This document shows, in pieces, positions 48,576 to 59,095 of a stretch of DNA of 64,000 nucleotides. Numbering within the stretch: the stretch's first letter is position 1; each line of letters opens with the position of its first letter. The notes under the pieces were generated by a model. It searched no databases. It saw only the letters and a list, made by a program, of their open reading frames with translations, and was not told the origin of the DNA. Source of the DNA: Cryptomeria japonica (taxonomy: Eukaryota > Streptophyta > Pinopsida > Cupressales > Cupressaceae); contig NC_081405.1 in NCBI RefSeq assembly GCF_030272615.1, positions 20,475,047 through 20,539,046 on the forward strand, in the 5' to 3' direction. Position numbers and translations under genes: made by a program.

Positions 48576-49058
48576 ATAAATTAGAGACGTCACATCAGAC
48601 ACTCTAGACATTGTTTGTTTGTATTGCATACTCTCTATCTATTTATCACCCTTTAACACTTTCCTCTTCTTTTCTCCAATTGCTCTCTTCTAGGCAGCTG
48701 ATGAGCTTGTTTCTATGTCATTCAAGATAATGCCTGTTTGCTTTCTTTTAGGAAATTTTCTTGCACATGACTCTAAAGCTTGTATGTTCTGCTTCCGTAC
48801 AGATATAAATTTTAATTCACGCTCAGATAATAATTAAATTAAATAAGCATTTGTAAAGAAAAAATTTAGTCATTCGATGTTACATATTATCTGACAGAAA
48901 GATCCTAGACAATTCTTGGAGAAAGGAAACATCATTGATAATCATTTTTTGCAAATAACACTTAATCAAATAAATTAAAATGTTTAATGCAATTTTTAAA
49001 AATAGAACTTGTTCAATGTTGTCATTCACTGATGACAAAGTTGTTTGACCCACATCAT

Positions 49059-49274
49059 CTCTCGCCGTTGGAATTCCGACGACAACTAATGGAACGTCCG
49101 ACGAGGATGCTGTATATCCAACATCACTACCATGTCAAATGGTCATCGAAGAGCAATCATAACATCCATCGGAAATCCGACGGAAATGGCATCGTCGGAA
49201 ATCCTGACAATGAGTTTTCAATGGTAAAGTTTGTCGGAAGACTGACGTTTGGTCGTCGCAAATCTGACAATTAG
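49059..49274. repeat. Right subterminal repeats
   Basis: Six or so copies of a CGTCGGAAATCCGACG-like word, for example CGTTGGAATTCCGACGAC, CATCGGAAATCCGACGG and CGTCGGAAATCCTGACA. They are denser than on the left side, as is common in CACTA elements. Confidence 0.8.
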
Positions 49275-49305
49275 CCGTTGGAAATTAGGCCCAAATGTAC
49301 TAGTG
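49275..49305 (-). repeat. CACTA right terminal inverted repeat
   Basis: 31 bp, starting CCGTTGGAAATTAGGCCC and ending TACTAGTG; inverted copy of 38773-38803. Confidence 0.95.
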
Positions 49306-49308
49306 AGT

Positions 49309-49600
49309 GTCTTTATATATGAGATCCTAGGTCAATTTATTGATTAGGCCAACCTCCAATGGTCATATAGAGCCACCAATTTCATTTCTCATTAGACGCC
49401 TTGGTCCTCCTCAATCAAGGACCAAAATTTAGGTCCAAAGAGGAGGACACTCCTCTAGAGAGTCATTTGGTAGGTGCATATGGCATAAAATATGGAGTTA
49501 AGACACTAAACAAACCTAGATAGGAGATGGGAAGAAAACGCGCTTAAGTAGGGGAATGACATGAGGTGTAAATTGGCCTAGTGACAATTTAAACGCTACA
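49309..49600 (-). repeat. 5' LTR (copy C), right part
   Basis: Resumes with GTCTTTATATATGAGATCC and follows copy B to the terminus AAACGCTACA at 49600. Then comes GTTAT, the right target duplication of the host gypsy element. Confidence 0.85.
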
Positions 49601-50704
49601 GTTATTAACAAATGAATCAAAGAAAAATTACAATTAAAATAGGTTCAATAGACTTTGCAATATGTATTTTTTAACTTTTTTTTTAAATTGTCAATGGCTA
49701 GAACAATATACTTTGATAGGATACTTTGTTGGGAGGGTCCCCCATAAAAGCATGCTCCAGGATTGGGTTGTCAAGGCATGTACCCCTTGTTTTATGGGAA
49801 AATTGCACATAATTAAATGAGTTAACAACCAAAACTCAAATCTAATTAGCTAATCTATAAAGACAATGAAAAATATAATATAAATCAATAAAATATGGAA
49901 ATTAATTTGATTAAACTCCCTCATTGATTCCATTCATGGCTTTCATTGCTCTTCTCAATTATTGTGGTTGATTGACTCTCAGTGTTGCATTGGGAATCCT
50001 ACATAAGAACTACACAATAATTTTGAAGATAGTGGTTATTGAAAATGGGAGAATGGTGCTCAATTTATAGATTTCAAAGGGAGAAATTGAACGGTTGAGA
50101 TGCATTTGAGAGAAAAATCGATCCAATGAAATGATATTATTGTATTTAGTTGTCAACAAATGAATCAAATAAAAATTATAGTTAAAATAGGTTCAATTTT
50201 GAAATATGTATTTTTTTATCATTTTAAAAAAATATCAATGATTAGAATAGTATACTTTGATAGGATACTTTGTTGGGAGGGTCCCCCATAAAAGCATGCT
50301 CCGGGATTGGGTTGCCAAGACATGGACTCCTTGTTTTACGAGAAAATTACACATAATTAAACTAGATTAAATGAGTTAACCACCAAAACTTAAATCTAAT
50401 TAGCTAATCCATAAAGATAATGAAAAATACAATAGAAATCAATAAAATGTAGAAATTAGTTTGATTAAACTCCCTCATTAATTATATTCATGGCTTCCAT
50501 TTCTCTTCTCGATTCATGTGGTTGATTGGGTCTTAGTGTTGCACTGAGAATCTTGCATAAGAATGACACAATAATTTTGAAGATAGTTGTTATTGAAAAT
50601 GGGAGAATGGTGTTCAATTTATAGATTTGGAAGGGATAAATCAAACGGTTGAGATGCATTTGAGAATAGATTCAATTAACGGTTGAGATCAGTTGAGACA
50701 TAAT
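49601..50704. repeat. Tandem duplication, about 0.55-kb units (one unit split)
   Basis: 49601-50126 (continuing leftward across the gypsy element to about 20275) and 50127-50704 are copies. Shared landmarks are GATACTTTGTTGGGAGGGTC, CCCCATAAAAGCATGCTCC, TTTGATTAAACTCCCTCAT, TTATTGAAAATGGGAGAATG and CGGTTGAGATGCATTTGAGA. The second copy still has the uninterrupted junction GTATTTAGTTGTCAACAAAT where the first was broken by the gypsy insertion. No coding sequence is evident. Confidence 0.88.
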
Positions 50705-51516
50705 TGATGCAGGAGCATCCCCGATCGATGAGCAATCTCGTATCAACTAAAAATATTTCCTTTCAGTTTTGTTCTTGTCTAGTTCTTTATGCAGTTTTCT
50801 GTGTTCTTACCGGTTGGTACCGGTAGTTGCTTGTTTTTCATGGCAGATCTTATTTTTGGTTTCCAGGCAGGTTCATGTTCTTAATTATAGATTTCTAGTT
50901 CATTTGGGTTCTTTTTCGATCAGTTATCGCTTTTGGTTGATTGTTTCTAGGTTATGAGACAATTCTTGTGCTTACCGGTTGGTTTTCCTTCATTATCGGC
51001 ACGATTCTTGGCGTGTGGATCTATTTCGGGTCTTGTCCGATGTTCTTTGGTGTGTGGCCGACCTTCCTGCTGAACCGCATCTCTTGGTTGTTATTTTCCA
51101 AAAAGATTTCTTTAATTCTTAGGGCTGACCTAGTTACACATTTCATTTTCCTGCATTGGTAAATGTAATCTTATGAGGCCGACCCAGATATGTTTCGGTG
51201 GGTATAAATATGACATTATGTAATTATTTGTAAGGGCAAAGGAATTAGAATCAATAATAAGGATTGAGATTTGCATTTTGTGATCTGGTTGATTCTTAGA
51301 GTCCCGATTGGATTATATCTGGTTGATAGCCTGCATGTAACCGGTTAACTATCAGATGTTCTTTGATGATTATATGATGATAGCCGGAAGTTCTAAAGAA
51401 ATAATATGATATGTTTATGTAATCTTGTTATGTTTTCTTGTTTCTTTGGCTGTGTTACTCTTGTTGCATAAGCCGGTTGATTCTCTTTGAGCCTTTTACC
51501 AGTTATGGCTGCATCA
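50705..51516 (+). repeat. 5' LTR of the gag-protease element
   Basis: 812 bp, TGATGCAGGAGC to GGCTGCATCA. Contains TACCGGTTGGTACCGGTAG. Probable promoter of the element. Confidence 0.9.
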
Positions 51517-51518
51517 AG

Positions 51519-51533
51519 TGGTATCAGAGATGG
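51519..51533 (+). other. Primer-binding site, initiator tRNA-Met type
   Basis: TGGTATCAGAGATGG starts two bases after the 5' LTR; TGGTATCAGAG matches the canonical initiator tRNA-Met complement. Confidence 0.85.
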
Positions 51534-51706
51534 TTTTGGACTGACTAGTGGAAGAATTGTTTGTGAACATTAAGGCATTCCTTTGGGTGGACAGATCACC
51601 GATTAGAGGCAGGTTGCACGTGTGTTCAATAGATCGTCGAGGGGAGGCAATTGAAACCGGTAGTCAAATCGCCGAGTTGAGGCAGTTCACCGAAGTGGAG
51701 GAGGAG

Positions 51707-52774
51707 ATGTCACCTAGAAGGAAAAACCCCCTGAGGGTAGAGCAGATGATGGAAGACTTCAAGAGTGAAGTGAGGAATGAAATCCGAAACACTTTGGCTG
51801 GTTTGAGAAGAAACCCTGATTCTAAGGATGAATATGAAGAAACCAGTGAAGAGCTTGAAGAAGCTAAAGGATCGAAAGATGAAAGAGAGGAAATATTCTT
51901 GAGAGTGGTGGCACAAGCGAGTAAAGTTCATAAAGTTGAAGTTTCCAACTTTTTCTGAAACGCTTACCCGGAGGATCTAATCAATTGGATCGGAGAGTTG
52001 GAGGATTACTTCGAGTTTGAGGATGTCAAGGAATCGTAGAGAGTCTGGTTGGCATAGACTAAGTTGAAAGGGCATGCTGCCTTATTTGTAGAAAGACAGA
52101 GTGGAGAATGGTAAATTTAAGATCACCCGGTGGAGACAGATGATTGCAAGATTGTAGGCCAAGTTCATATCGGGAGACTATGAGTTGGAATTGTTCAAGA
52201 AGTTACAGAACCTGAAACAGAGAAACATGATTGTGAAGGAATATACTGAGGAATTCTATAAGGTGGTGATTAGATCTGGAGATAGAGAGATGGACAAAGA
52301 AAAGGCGGCAAGGTACATAAATGGACTTGCTTTTAACATTCAGGATGCAATGAGTATGTTGAGGGTTTCAATAATTGAAGAAGCTTACCAGTATTCTTTG
52401 AAGGCTGAGGAGAAGATGAGAAGAAGACAATCAAATAGGGGGGAGGAGAAATTCAAAGGACAGATGAGTGACAATACGAAGAAATTGTTTGAGGAAGATG
52501 AATCAAAACCTAAGTGGAGTAAAGAACCGAAGCAAAAGACACAGAGGAAAGTCACTGGCAGTATTGGTAGAGAATTTCCTAGCAAATGTTACAAGTGTGG
52601 AGAAACTGGACATATATTCTATGAATGTAAGCAAGGAATGGCAAGAAGTTTTGTGGCAAATGAGGAACCGGAAGGTGAAGGTACCGGATCTAACTGTGCA
52701 CCGGAGCAAGGAGAATCCCTTATGTCAGAAGAAAGGATATCAGATCTACTCAGAGGAAGAGTCTTTTCCGGACT
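51707..52774 (+). pseudogene. Gypsy Gag with CCHC knuckle
   Basis: The likely start is ATG 51707 (MSPRRKNPLRVEQ). A coiled-coil/acidic N-terminus is followed by the capsid region: AYPEDLINWIGELEDYFEFE, TKLKGHAALF, FKITRWRQMIARL, LFKKLQNLKQRNM, VKEYTEEFYKVVIRSG and ARYINGLAFNIQDAMS, as in plant chromovirus-like Gag. The knuckle CYKCGETGHIFYEC is at about 52588-52629. Stops at 51956 (TGA), 52037 and 52055 (TAG) and one more TAG near 52160, plus a frameshift near 52110, inactivate it. The Gag of an intact relative would coat the RNA genome. Confidence 0.88.
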
Positions 52775-53572
52775 GTGTGTAAATCAGGTGGTAAGTGTTG
52801 CAAGGTTATTGTAGATAGTGGATGTACTGACAATTTGGTATATGAGGAGATGGTTGTGAAGCTTGGATTGAAGAGGCTTGAGCATCCTTTTCCTTATGAG
52901 GTAAGTTGGTTGCAAGATGATCAAAAGATAGAGATAAAGGAACAATGTTTAGTGAATTTTAATATTGGGCCTTTCAGGGATGAGGTCTTGTGTGATGTTG
53001 TGTCTATGAGTGCTTGCCATGTCTTGTTGGGAAAACCTTGGCAGTTTGATAGAGGAGCTATTTATGACTGTAGAAGAAACCTAGTCACTAATGAGAAGGA
53101 TGGGTAGAAGTTCACATTGATTTCTTTGAAGAAGAAAGAAAAGGAGGTGAAGAATCTGAGTCCTGAGAAAAGTTATAGAATTGAGAAACTGGTGGCAGAG
53201 GTTGTATCAGAAGGTTTGAAGAAAGATCTGATAGAACCAGTTGCAGAGGTTATACCAGAGGGTGACATGAGTTTGCAGAAGGATCTGACAGATGAACCTG
53301 ATGGACAGATGAAATCGGATGACAGAGGGCTTATGGTGACAAACTGGATGAAGTCTTGTGGTAGAAACAAATCAGAGTTGTAGATGAAAAAGAGTAGTAA
53401 ACATAGACAATGTGCAAATCTGAAGCAAAGGAATAGAAATAAAGAGAGTCAGAGGTTAGAGAAGTCGATTGAGGCACCAGAGGAGCTAAAGCAAAGGTTG
53501 ATAGATAAAGAAGATGTTTGGATCAGAAATGAGCATGGGGTCTTTATTTTGAATCCTTTTAGATTTTCATGA
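52775..53572 (+). pseudogene. Retroviral-type aspartic protease and tail
   Basis: CKVIVDSGCTDNLVYEEMVV contains the active-site Asp-Ser-Gly. HVLLGKPWQFDRGAIYD is the conserved second half of plant gypsy proteases. After TAG at 53105 and 53381 the frame carries on to 53572 as a Lys/Glu-rich tail ending KEDVWIRNEHGVFILNPF. The frame is offset from gag, with the shift near 52775. Confidence 0.85.
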
Positions 53573-53611
53573 GTTGCCTCTCATGGAACATCTTTTTCTA
53601 CCTAGGTTGTC

Positions 53612-54432
53612 TAATGCAGGAGCATCCCCGGTCGATGAGCAATCTTGCATCAACCAAAAATATTTCCTTTCAGTTTTGTTCTTGTCTAGTTCTTTATACA
53701 TTTTCTGTGTTCTTACCGGTTGGTACCGGTAGTTGCTTGTTTTTCATGACAGATCTTGTTTTTGGTTTCTAGGTGGTTTCATGTCCTTAATTCTAGATTT
53801 CCAGTTCATTTGGGTTCTTTTTCAGTCAGTTATCGCTTCCGGTTGACTGTTTTTGGGTTTCGGGATAGTTCTTGTGCTTACCGGTTGGTTTTCCTTCATT
53901 ACCGATGTGATTCTTGGCATGTGGATCTATTTCGAGTCTTGTCTGATGTTATTTGGCATGTGGCCGACCTTCCTATTGAACCACATCTCTTGGTTGTTAT
54001 TTTCCAGAAAGATTTCTTTAATTCTTAGGGCTAACCTAGTTACATGTTTCATTTCCTGCATTGGTAAATGTAATCTTATGAGGCCAACCCAGATATGTTT
54101 TGGTGGGTATAAATATGATGTTATATAATCATTTGTAAGGGAAAAGGAAGTAGAATTGAGAATAAGGATTGAGATTGACATTTTGTGATCCGGTTGATTC
54201 TTATAGTCTCGGTTGGATTGTATCTCGCTGATAGCCTACATGTAACCAGTTAACTACTGGATGTTCTTTGATGATTATATGATGATATCCAGATGATTTC
54301 CGGAAGTTCTAAAGCAATAATATGATCTGTTTATGCAATCTTGTTATGTTTTCTTGTTGCTTTCGTTGTTTTACTCTTGCTGCATAAGGTAGTTGATTCT
54401 CTTTGAGGGTTTTACTGGTTATGGTTGCATCA
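53612..54432 (+). repeat. 3' LTR of the gag-protease element
   Basis: 821 bp, TAATGCAGGAGC to GGTTGCATCA. Differs from the 5' LTR by many substitutions and a short insertion near 54285. Confidence 0.9.
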
Positions 54433-54437
54433 ATAAT

Positions 54438-55093
54438 TGATCAAGAGTTGACTCATATGATTGATGAGTTGACTGAATTGATTGATCAGTGAATTGAATA
54501 GATGAGTCTGTTTGAAAAAGCTAATTTGGAGTTAGAAAAGGTGATTGAGGAGTTACCTAGTGAGATGATTGAATTGATTGGTGAGTCAGAAAAAGGTGAT
54601 TGTTAGTTAGATTGAAAGTCAATGCCAGTTAGGATTTTGACATGTGTTGTAGGAATTTGACACGAAATTCAAATTCCAATTGCATTTGATTTGAATTTGG
54701 ATTTTCGAAATCATGAAATGAAATGCACATTTTATTGATATTAAGTGAAACTAGCATTTGAGAATTTTTTAATTTTTTAATTTTTAATTAGTAAAGAATG
54801 AGTTAGATAATTAAATAACTTAAATAAATTATTTCATTATAGGAAATTGAATTTTATTAAATAATAAGCTTATTTAATTAAAGGTATAATTTCATAATTA
54901 ATTAAATGATAAATTTATTTAATTAATATAATGAAAAGGAGTTTAAATGATTAGAAAGAAATGTAACAATGAAATGTGACAATTAAATTAGTTTAGAAGA
55001 AATGCAATTAGATTAATTAAAATCAAATAATTATTTAATCAATAAAGAGGAATAATTAACGTGTTAGTGATGAGACATTTTTAGGTGTCTACA
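54438..55093 (-). repeat. AT-rich sequence ending in a TGTAGACACC-type LTR terminus
   Basis: 54438-54600 continues the flank, with GATTGATGAGTTGACTGA-like repeats. From about 54700 the sequence is rich in TTAATTAAAT words and ends GGTGTCTACA at 55093. That is the inverted start of the same LTR family as 56584 and 27868. Its left border is not defined, so it is a solo LTR or fragment. Confidence 0.55.
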
Positions 55094-56125
55094 CCCCTCA
55101 TGGGGTCCACTTAGATGGTGTTCAAAACTTGACCAAGGTTTTTTATCTTTTTCGTTTTGCTAAAGTTAACCATGTCCAGGCTATTGTACAACATGACCCT
55201 TGGTATGTCAAGTCTTCTTTGTTGGTCTTTCAGCGAGACTTTACTTTCTCTAATGAGAAAAGGCTTTGTGTCCCAGTTTGGGCTGAATTCCCTAGGTTGA
55301 CATTGCCTTGTTGGTTGTCTTTGCATGTCATTTCTCAATCCCTAGGTAAATTCATTTGTGTTGAACCCAACCACTTTTATCATGCTCGACCCCAAAAAAG
55401 AGTCTGCATTGAAGTTGATTTGTCCCGTGACCTCAAAGAGATGGTTGATATTCAAATATGAGGTCTATGTCAAACCCAACGTGTGCTCTATCTGAATTTT
55501 CCCAAGACTTGTTTTCATTGTCAGACTTTAGAGCACAAAATTAAGGATTACCCTTTGGCCACTTCGTAAGCTAAGTCAGCTCTTAAGGGAGTTGATTCTT
55601 AGCACTCTCCTAAGGCTTTCAAACCACATATTTCCAAGCCAAAGGATAAAAGGACTATATTTACTAGCAAGGGTAAACCCTTTGTTAATTCAAATAATAA
55701 TTCAACTAAACCAAGTGATGCAACTACCACCCTGGATGCCTATTTCAAACCCTTCTAATAAGGGGAAGGGAGTTATTTCTCTCGTTACAACTAAGGCTTA
55801 TGTGTCTTCGACTTTTGTGTGAACACCCCAACCTATGTCGGTGCTTTCATCTCAACCACATAGCCTTCATCACTCCTGTAGTAGGCTTGGGCGGACGGAG
55901 GAAGGAGAGTTTATTATAGAAAAATGGCGAGGTGGTCTTCTTGGCTTCCAGTCCATTGCTAACTTTTTGCATAATCATTTTTTCCTCTTGAGGATGGGGA
56001 TGGTATGCATGATGTTGATCTATAATTGTTTTTTCATGGAATGTCTAAGGTCTTACTAACCTCGCTAGGAAGTAATCTCCATGAGACACTCCATAGAACT
56101 ATCCTAGTATTGATGTGTTAAAGTT
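55094..56125 (+). pseudogene. LINE ORF1 and start of endonuclease, truncated
   Basis: The frame from 55129 reads FRFAKVNHVQAIVQHDPWYV, FSNEKRLCVPVWAEFPRLTL and PQKRVCIEVDLSRDLKEMVD, a DUF4283-type domain. The zinc knuckle CFHCQTLEHKIKDYPL follows near 55507 with its last Cys replaced. A low-complexity linker leads to IIVFSWNV-stop-GLTNLARK at about 56015-56075, which matches the SWNVRGL start of the L1-type endonuclease (ORF2). It ends soon after. Related to, but clearly diverged from, the remnant at 3488-4917. Confidence 0.82.
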
Positions 56126-56583
56126 GTGAAATACAACCTCACATAACCCAATGAACACCTATATGCAAATAACCTGTCACAACAATGGAAGATTCACAAA
56201 ACACAAAGATTGCTTTGAAAACCCAGAGCAAGAGTATGCAATAATAATAATCATATTGGTTAAGGAATACAAAGAGATCAATCCTTATAAAAGGAGATCA
56301 AACCTATAATGTAAAACCCTAAAATCAATTAATAATTAATAATAAATTAATTATTAATATTCCTAAGTTTAGCTTCCTAAATTTAGCTTAAGTGAAATAG
56401 AGAAAATGTGACTTGATTATTAAATCAATATGATTTAATTAATTAAGTAAACTAATACCTTTTACTCTAACACCCCCCTTTAAGATGAAGTTAGGGAGAA
56501 GCTAAAAAATAACTAAGGACTAGATGCATGAAAGCCAAAATAGGTCCTGACAACAAGACCCGATGAGGTACCCAAGTACAATG
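56126..56583. other. Unassigned noncoding sequence
   Basis: Begins TGTGAAATACAACCTCACAT and contains CTCTAACACCCCCCTTTAAG near 56467. Both are words seen in plant copia LTRs, but no partner copy or termini can be shown. Confidence 0.4.
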
Positions 56584-57359
56584 TGTAGACACCCAAAATT
56601 GTCATGTCTAATTAAATAAATATTTTATTTATTTAATTATCTAAGCCTAATTCTTCTATTAATTAAATAAATTTTTATCTATTTAATTAATTCATTTATC
56701 CTCTTCTAACCTTATTTCTCATTTAAATAAATACATTTATTTATTTAAATTATCCCTTTCCTAAATTAAATAAATATTTTATTTATTTAATTGTCCTACT
56801 TCTTCTATTAATTAAATAAATATTTATTTATTTAATTAATTCATTATCTTTTTCTACACGACACATGTCATTCATCTCTTAATTCATACACTACCTACCT
56901 CTTTCATTATTTTAATATTTCTTTTACCTACCCTCTAATCCTAGCCGACCTCCTTTTACACCTCTCAATCTTATCCCTCCATTTCATATTGTGTCTTCTA
57001 TTTAAGAAGATGCTTCCTTCATTGTCAAACCCTAATGACTAATGACTGTTTTTGGAGTACTTGGCTACACTACGATCCTACTTGCAACCACATTCTGTTC
57101 TTTGTTGAGCTCTTGTGCATATAAAAATCTGAGAGCAAATATATATCAAGCAAGATCAATGGAGATAGGAAGAATGGAGATCAAAACCCTATTGGACATG
57201 TGATGGTATAATCTTTGTGATTTTGAGTTATTTTGCATTGTCTTAGGTTATCTTCATATGTTATGGTGGATCTTTGTTGTTGTTAGGCTAGGGTTTGGTG
57301 GTTGAATTCATTTAACCTTTCAATATTGTTATTATTGTTATCCATTTTCACCATATACA
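56584..57359 (+). repeat. 5' LTR of the terminal gypsy element
   Basis: Starts TGTAGACACCCAAAATTGTC and ends CACCATATACA. The first 250 bp is a run of AATTAAATAAAT words in alternating orientation able to fold into small hairpins. The left flank is CAATG; the partner flank lies outside the window. Confidence 0.8.
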
Positions 57360-57362
57360 TTT

Positions 57363-57380
57363 TGGCACGCTCGGTGGGAC
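57363..57380 (+). other. Probable primer-binding site
   Basis: TGGCACGCTCGGTGGGACC begins three bases after the LTR. The tRNA partner is not assigned. Confidence 0.55.
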
Positions 57381-57469
57381 CCTTGTCCCTTTGCATTTAA
57401 CAATTTTGTTGCAGATTTTGCATTTTTGAAGTTGCAGATCGGACAGTTTTCGACAATATTTTAGGTTTT

Positions 57470-57730
57470 TCCGCGTCTGCGAGTGTTCGGATCACGTTTT
57501 TGTGTTTCAGAAGCGTCTGCGATATCGGGAATCGCGTCTGTGTTTCTGTCAATTTTTATTTTGCAAGTTCCTGAAAGGTGCGTCTGTGATTCAGAACCGC
57601 GTCTGTGCGTTATATTATCACGTCTGCGTTCAGGAGAGGCGTCTGTGACCTCTGATCGCGTCTGTGAATTACAGAATCACGTCTGTGTCATACAGACGCG
57701 TCTGTGTCTGGTATAGCAGCGTCTGTGCTT
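57470..57730 (+). repeat. GCGTCTGTG word cluster 1
   Basis: Eleven copies of (G/A)CGTCTG(T/C)G spaced about 15-40 bp apart, often preceded by CAGAA or ATC. The spacers are not conserved, so this is not a simple tandem repeat. Confidence 0.88.
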
Positions 57731-58929
57731 TCTGTTTTGCAAATTTCAATTTTCTTTGATTCGGATTTTCAGATTTTGTACTTAGGGTTTCAGATCTGGT
57801 TTATTTTCGGTTAACCCTTGCAGATCTAGCTAACCTGGTTTGTGCAGCTTGCTTTGGAGGCAAAAACATTTTTGTTGAAGGCCCCTTTTCACAAAGTCTT
57901 TTTGGTTTTCTAAAATTTACCTAACTTGTGTGCTTGCAGGAAGGGGTGATCATTTGAAACAACCCAAACTACTAACAATTTTGTTGCAGGGCCTTAGCTA
58001 GGGTTTTGTAATTTTATTGTGTGCCTTGTTTTCATAGATTAGCAAACACTTCCATTGGTGCACTAAAATTGAATCATTGTCTTTTGTGTCTTGAGCAATA
58101 GGCTCTTTTTGTTTAATCTTTAGAGGGCCTGTCTTCCCGTGTGGTCATTAGGACTACTAGTGAGAAGAGAACGACCCAAGTGGTAGCGAGGAAAACCCAC
58201 CTCTTCCGAACCACTATAATTAAATGTATTCATGGTGAAAACTATGAATAACGTGTGCTGATTAGTTCATACCGACACTATGTCTCCCCATAAACCCGTT
58301 TGATCAAATTTATTTGATCATTTGTAGGGCGTAACCCCTATCGGCTGGGAGCCTTCTGTATTTACAGAGCTGAAAGTGCCGCATGTATGGCCACACGAGC
58401 GGATGCCCTTACTAGCACCTTTTTGTTTTAGAAGCCCAAATCCTTCTAGTTGTTGGGGCAGGAGGTCGGACCTCTGGTAGCGGCCCACACACATACGGTT
58501 CTTAGTAGAGATACAAAGTTCGCCATGGGGAGTTTTCATGGGGACTGATGCTTGGCTGACTCGAGAAGTGAGTGCCGAGGGTGGAGCCAGTGAGGTCAAG
58601 CATCTAAGTATCCGCTCTGAATAGCGTAGCCTCGGGGGTAAAACCCTATGTGGGATCAACAACTATTGTCTTGGCCAGCCCTAAGATTTGTGCTTGTCTT
58701 ATGCTAAACACTCAAACATTCAAGACAAAACAATAAAACATTGTGTCTTTTGTGTCTTCGAGTGTATGCAAAAACTTTTTACATCAAACAACACACTTTT
58801 GGAGTCTAAACAGTTTGCAAACATTGAGTCATCAACATTGTGTCCTCTTGTCACGAAAAACAGTCAAAAAATCAGATTTTGTCACAACAAAACAACTTCA
58901 CAGATAGGAAAAATTGCACTAAGGTTACA

Positions 58930-59095
58930 GAAACGCGTCTATGTCTGTTCAAACCGCATCTGTGTCAGATAAGCGCGTCTGTGAAGTACAGAATAGCGTC
59001 TGTGTTTTTATCAGCGTCTGTGTCAAACAAAGAGGCGTCTGTGTATTGGAACCGCGTCTGTGTAGTATACAGAGGCGTCTGTGTCAGGATTTGAA
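58930..59095 (+). repeat. GCGTCTGTG word cluster 2
   Basis: Eight copies of the same word, two slightly mutated (GCGTCTATG, GCATCTGTG), about 1.2 kb downstream of cluster 1 and in the same orientation. Confidence 0.88.

Larger units (their letters stand above)
46801..49058. repeat. Large palindrome, two 1.1-kb arms, 44-bp loop
   Basis: The left arm 46801-47906 is inverted at 47951-49058. Matching landmarks are TGTGGGTCA...CTTTGTCGTCAGTG at the outer end, ACATTATCTTGAATGACAT, TATTTGGAAGTCAATATCC, and GCATTCCAAATAGATACAG at the apex. The arms differ by scattered substitutions and small indels, roughly one in ten to twenty positions by eye. The inner two-thirds is DRM coding sequence; the outer third is not recognisable and may be upstream exon or intron. 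The right arm runs directly into the subterminal repeats. Confidence 0.95.
38773..49305. mobile_element. 10.5-kb CACTA DNA transposon with captured host genes
   Basis: Left end CACTAATACATTTAGCC (38773) and right end, read in reverse, CACTAGTACATTTGGGCC (49305) form 31-bp imperfect terminal inverted repeats. AGT is duplicated on both sides (38770-38772, 49306-49308). Removing the element restores AAGTGTCTTTATATATGAG exactly as in LTR copy B at 21112. The CACTA terminus and 3-bp duplication are diagnostic of the En/Spm superfamily. I find no TnpA/TnpD transposase. The body carries fragments of PPR protein genes, a gypsy gag remnant and several inverted pieces of a DRM methyltransferase gene, so it is a non-autonomous gene-capturing element. 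Confidence 0.95.
20304..49600 (-). mobile_element. Old gypsy-like LTR element, host of nested insertions
   Basis: LTR copies B (20304-21467) and C (37945-38772 plus 49309-49600) share TGTAATGG-type left ends and GCTACA right ends. A polypurine tract on the minus strand abuts B, so B is the 3' LTR and C the 5' LTR. Flanks are GTTCT (20299-20303) and GTTAT (49601-49605), a target duplication with one mismatch. The joined flanks match 50127 onward, a tandem paralogue lacking the insertion. Own internal sequence is only about 3.9 kb and holds gag remnants but no pol. The rest is later insertions. Confidence 0.85.
50705..54432 (+). mobile_element. Gypsy element reduced to gag-protease
   Basis: LTRs 50705-51516 and 53612-54432 begin T(G/A)ATGCAGGAGCATCCCC and end GCATCA. 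A perfect 5-bp duplication ATAAT flanks the element (50700-50704, 54433-54437). The interior (2.1 kb) encodes Gag with a zinc knuckle and an aspartic protease, then a Lys/Glu-rich frame. Reverse transcriptase, RNase H and integrase are missing, so it depends on a related element in trans (TR-GAG type) or is internally deleted. No clear polypurine tract precedes the 3' LTR. Confidence 0.92.
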
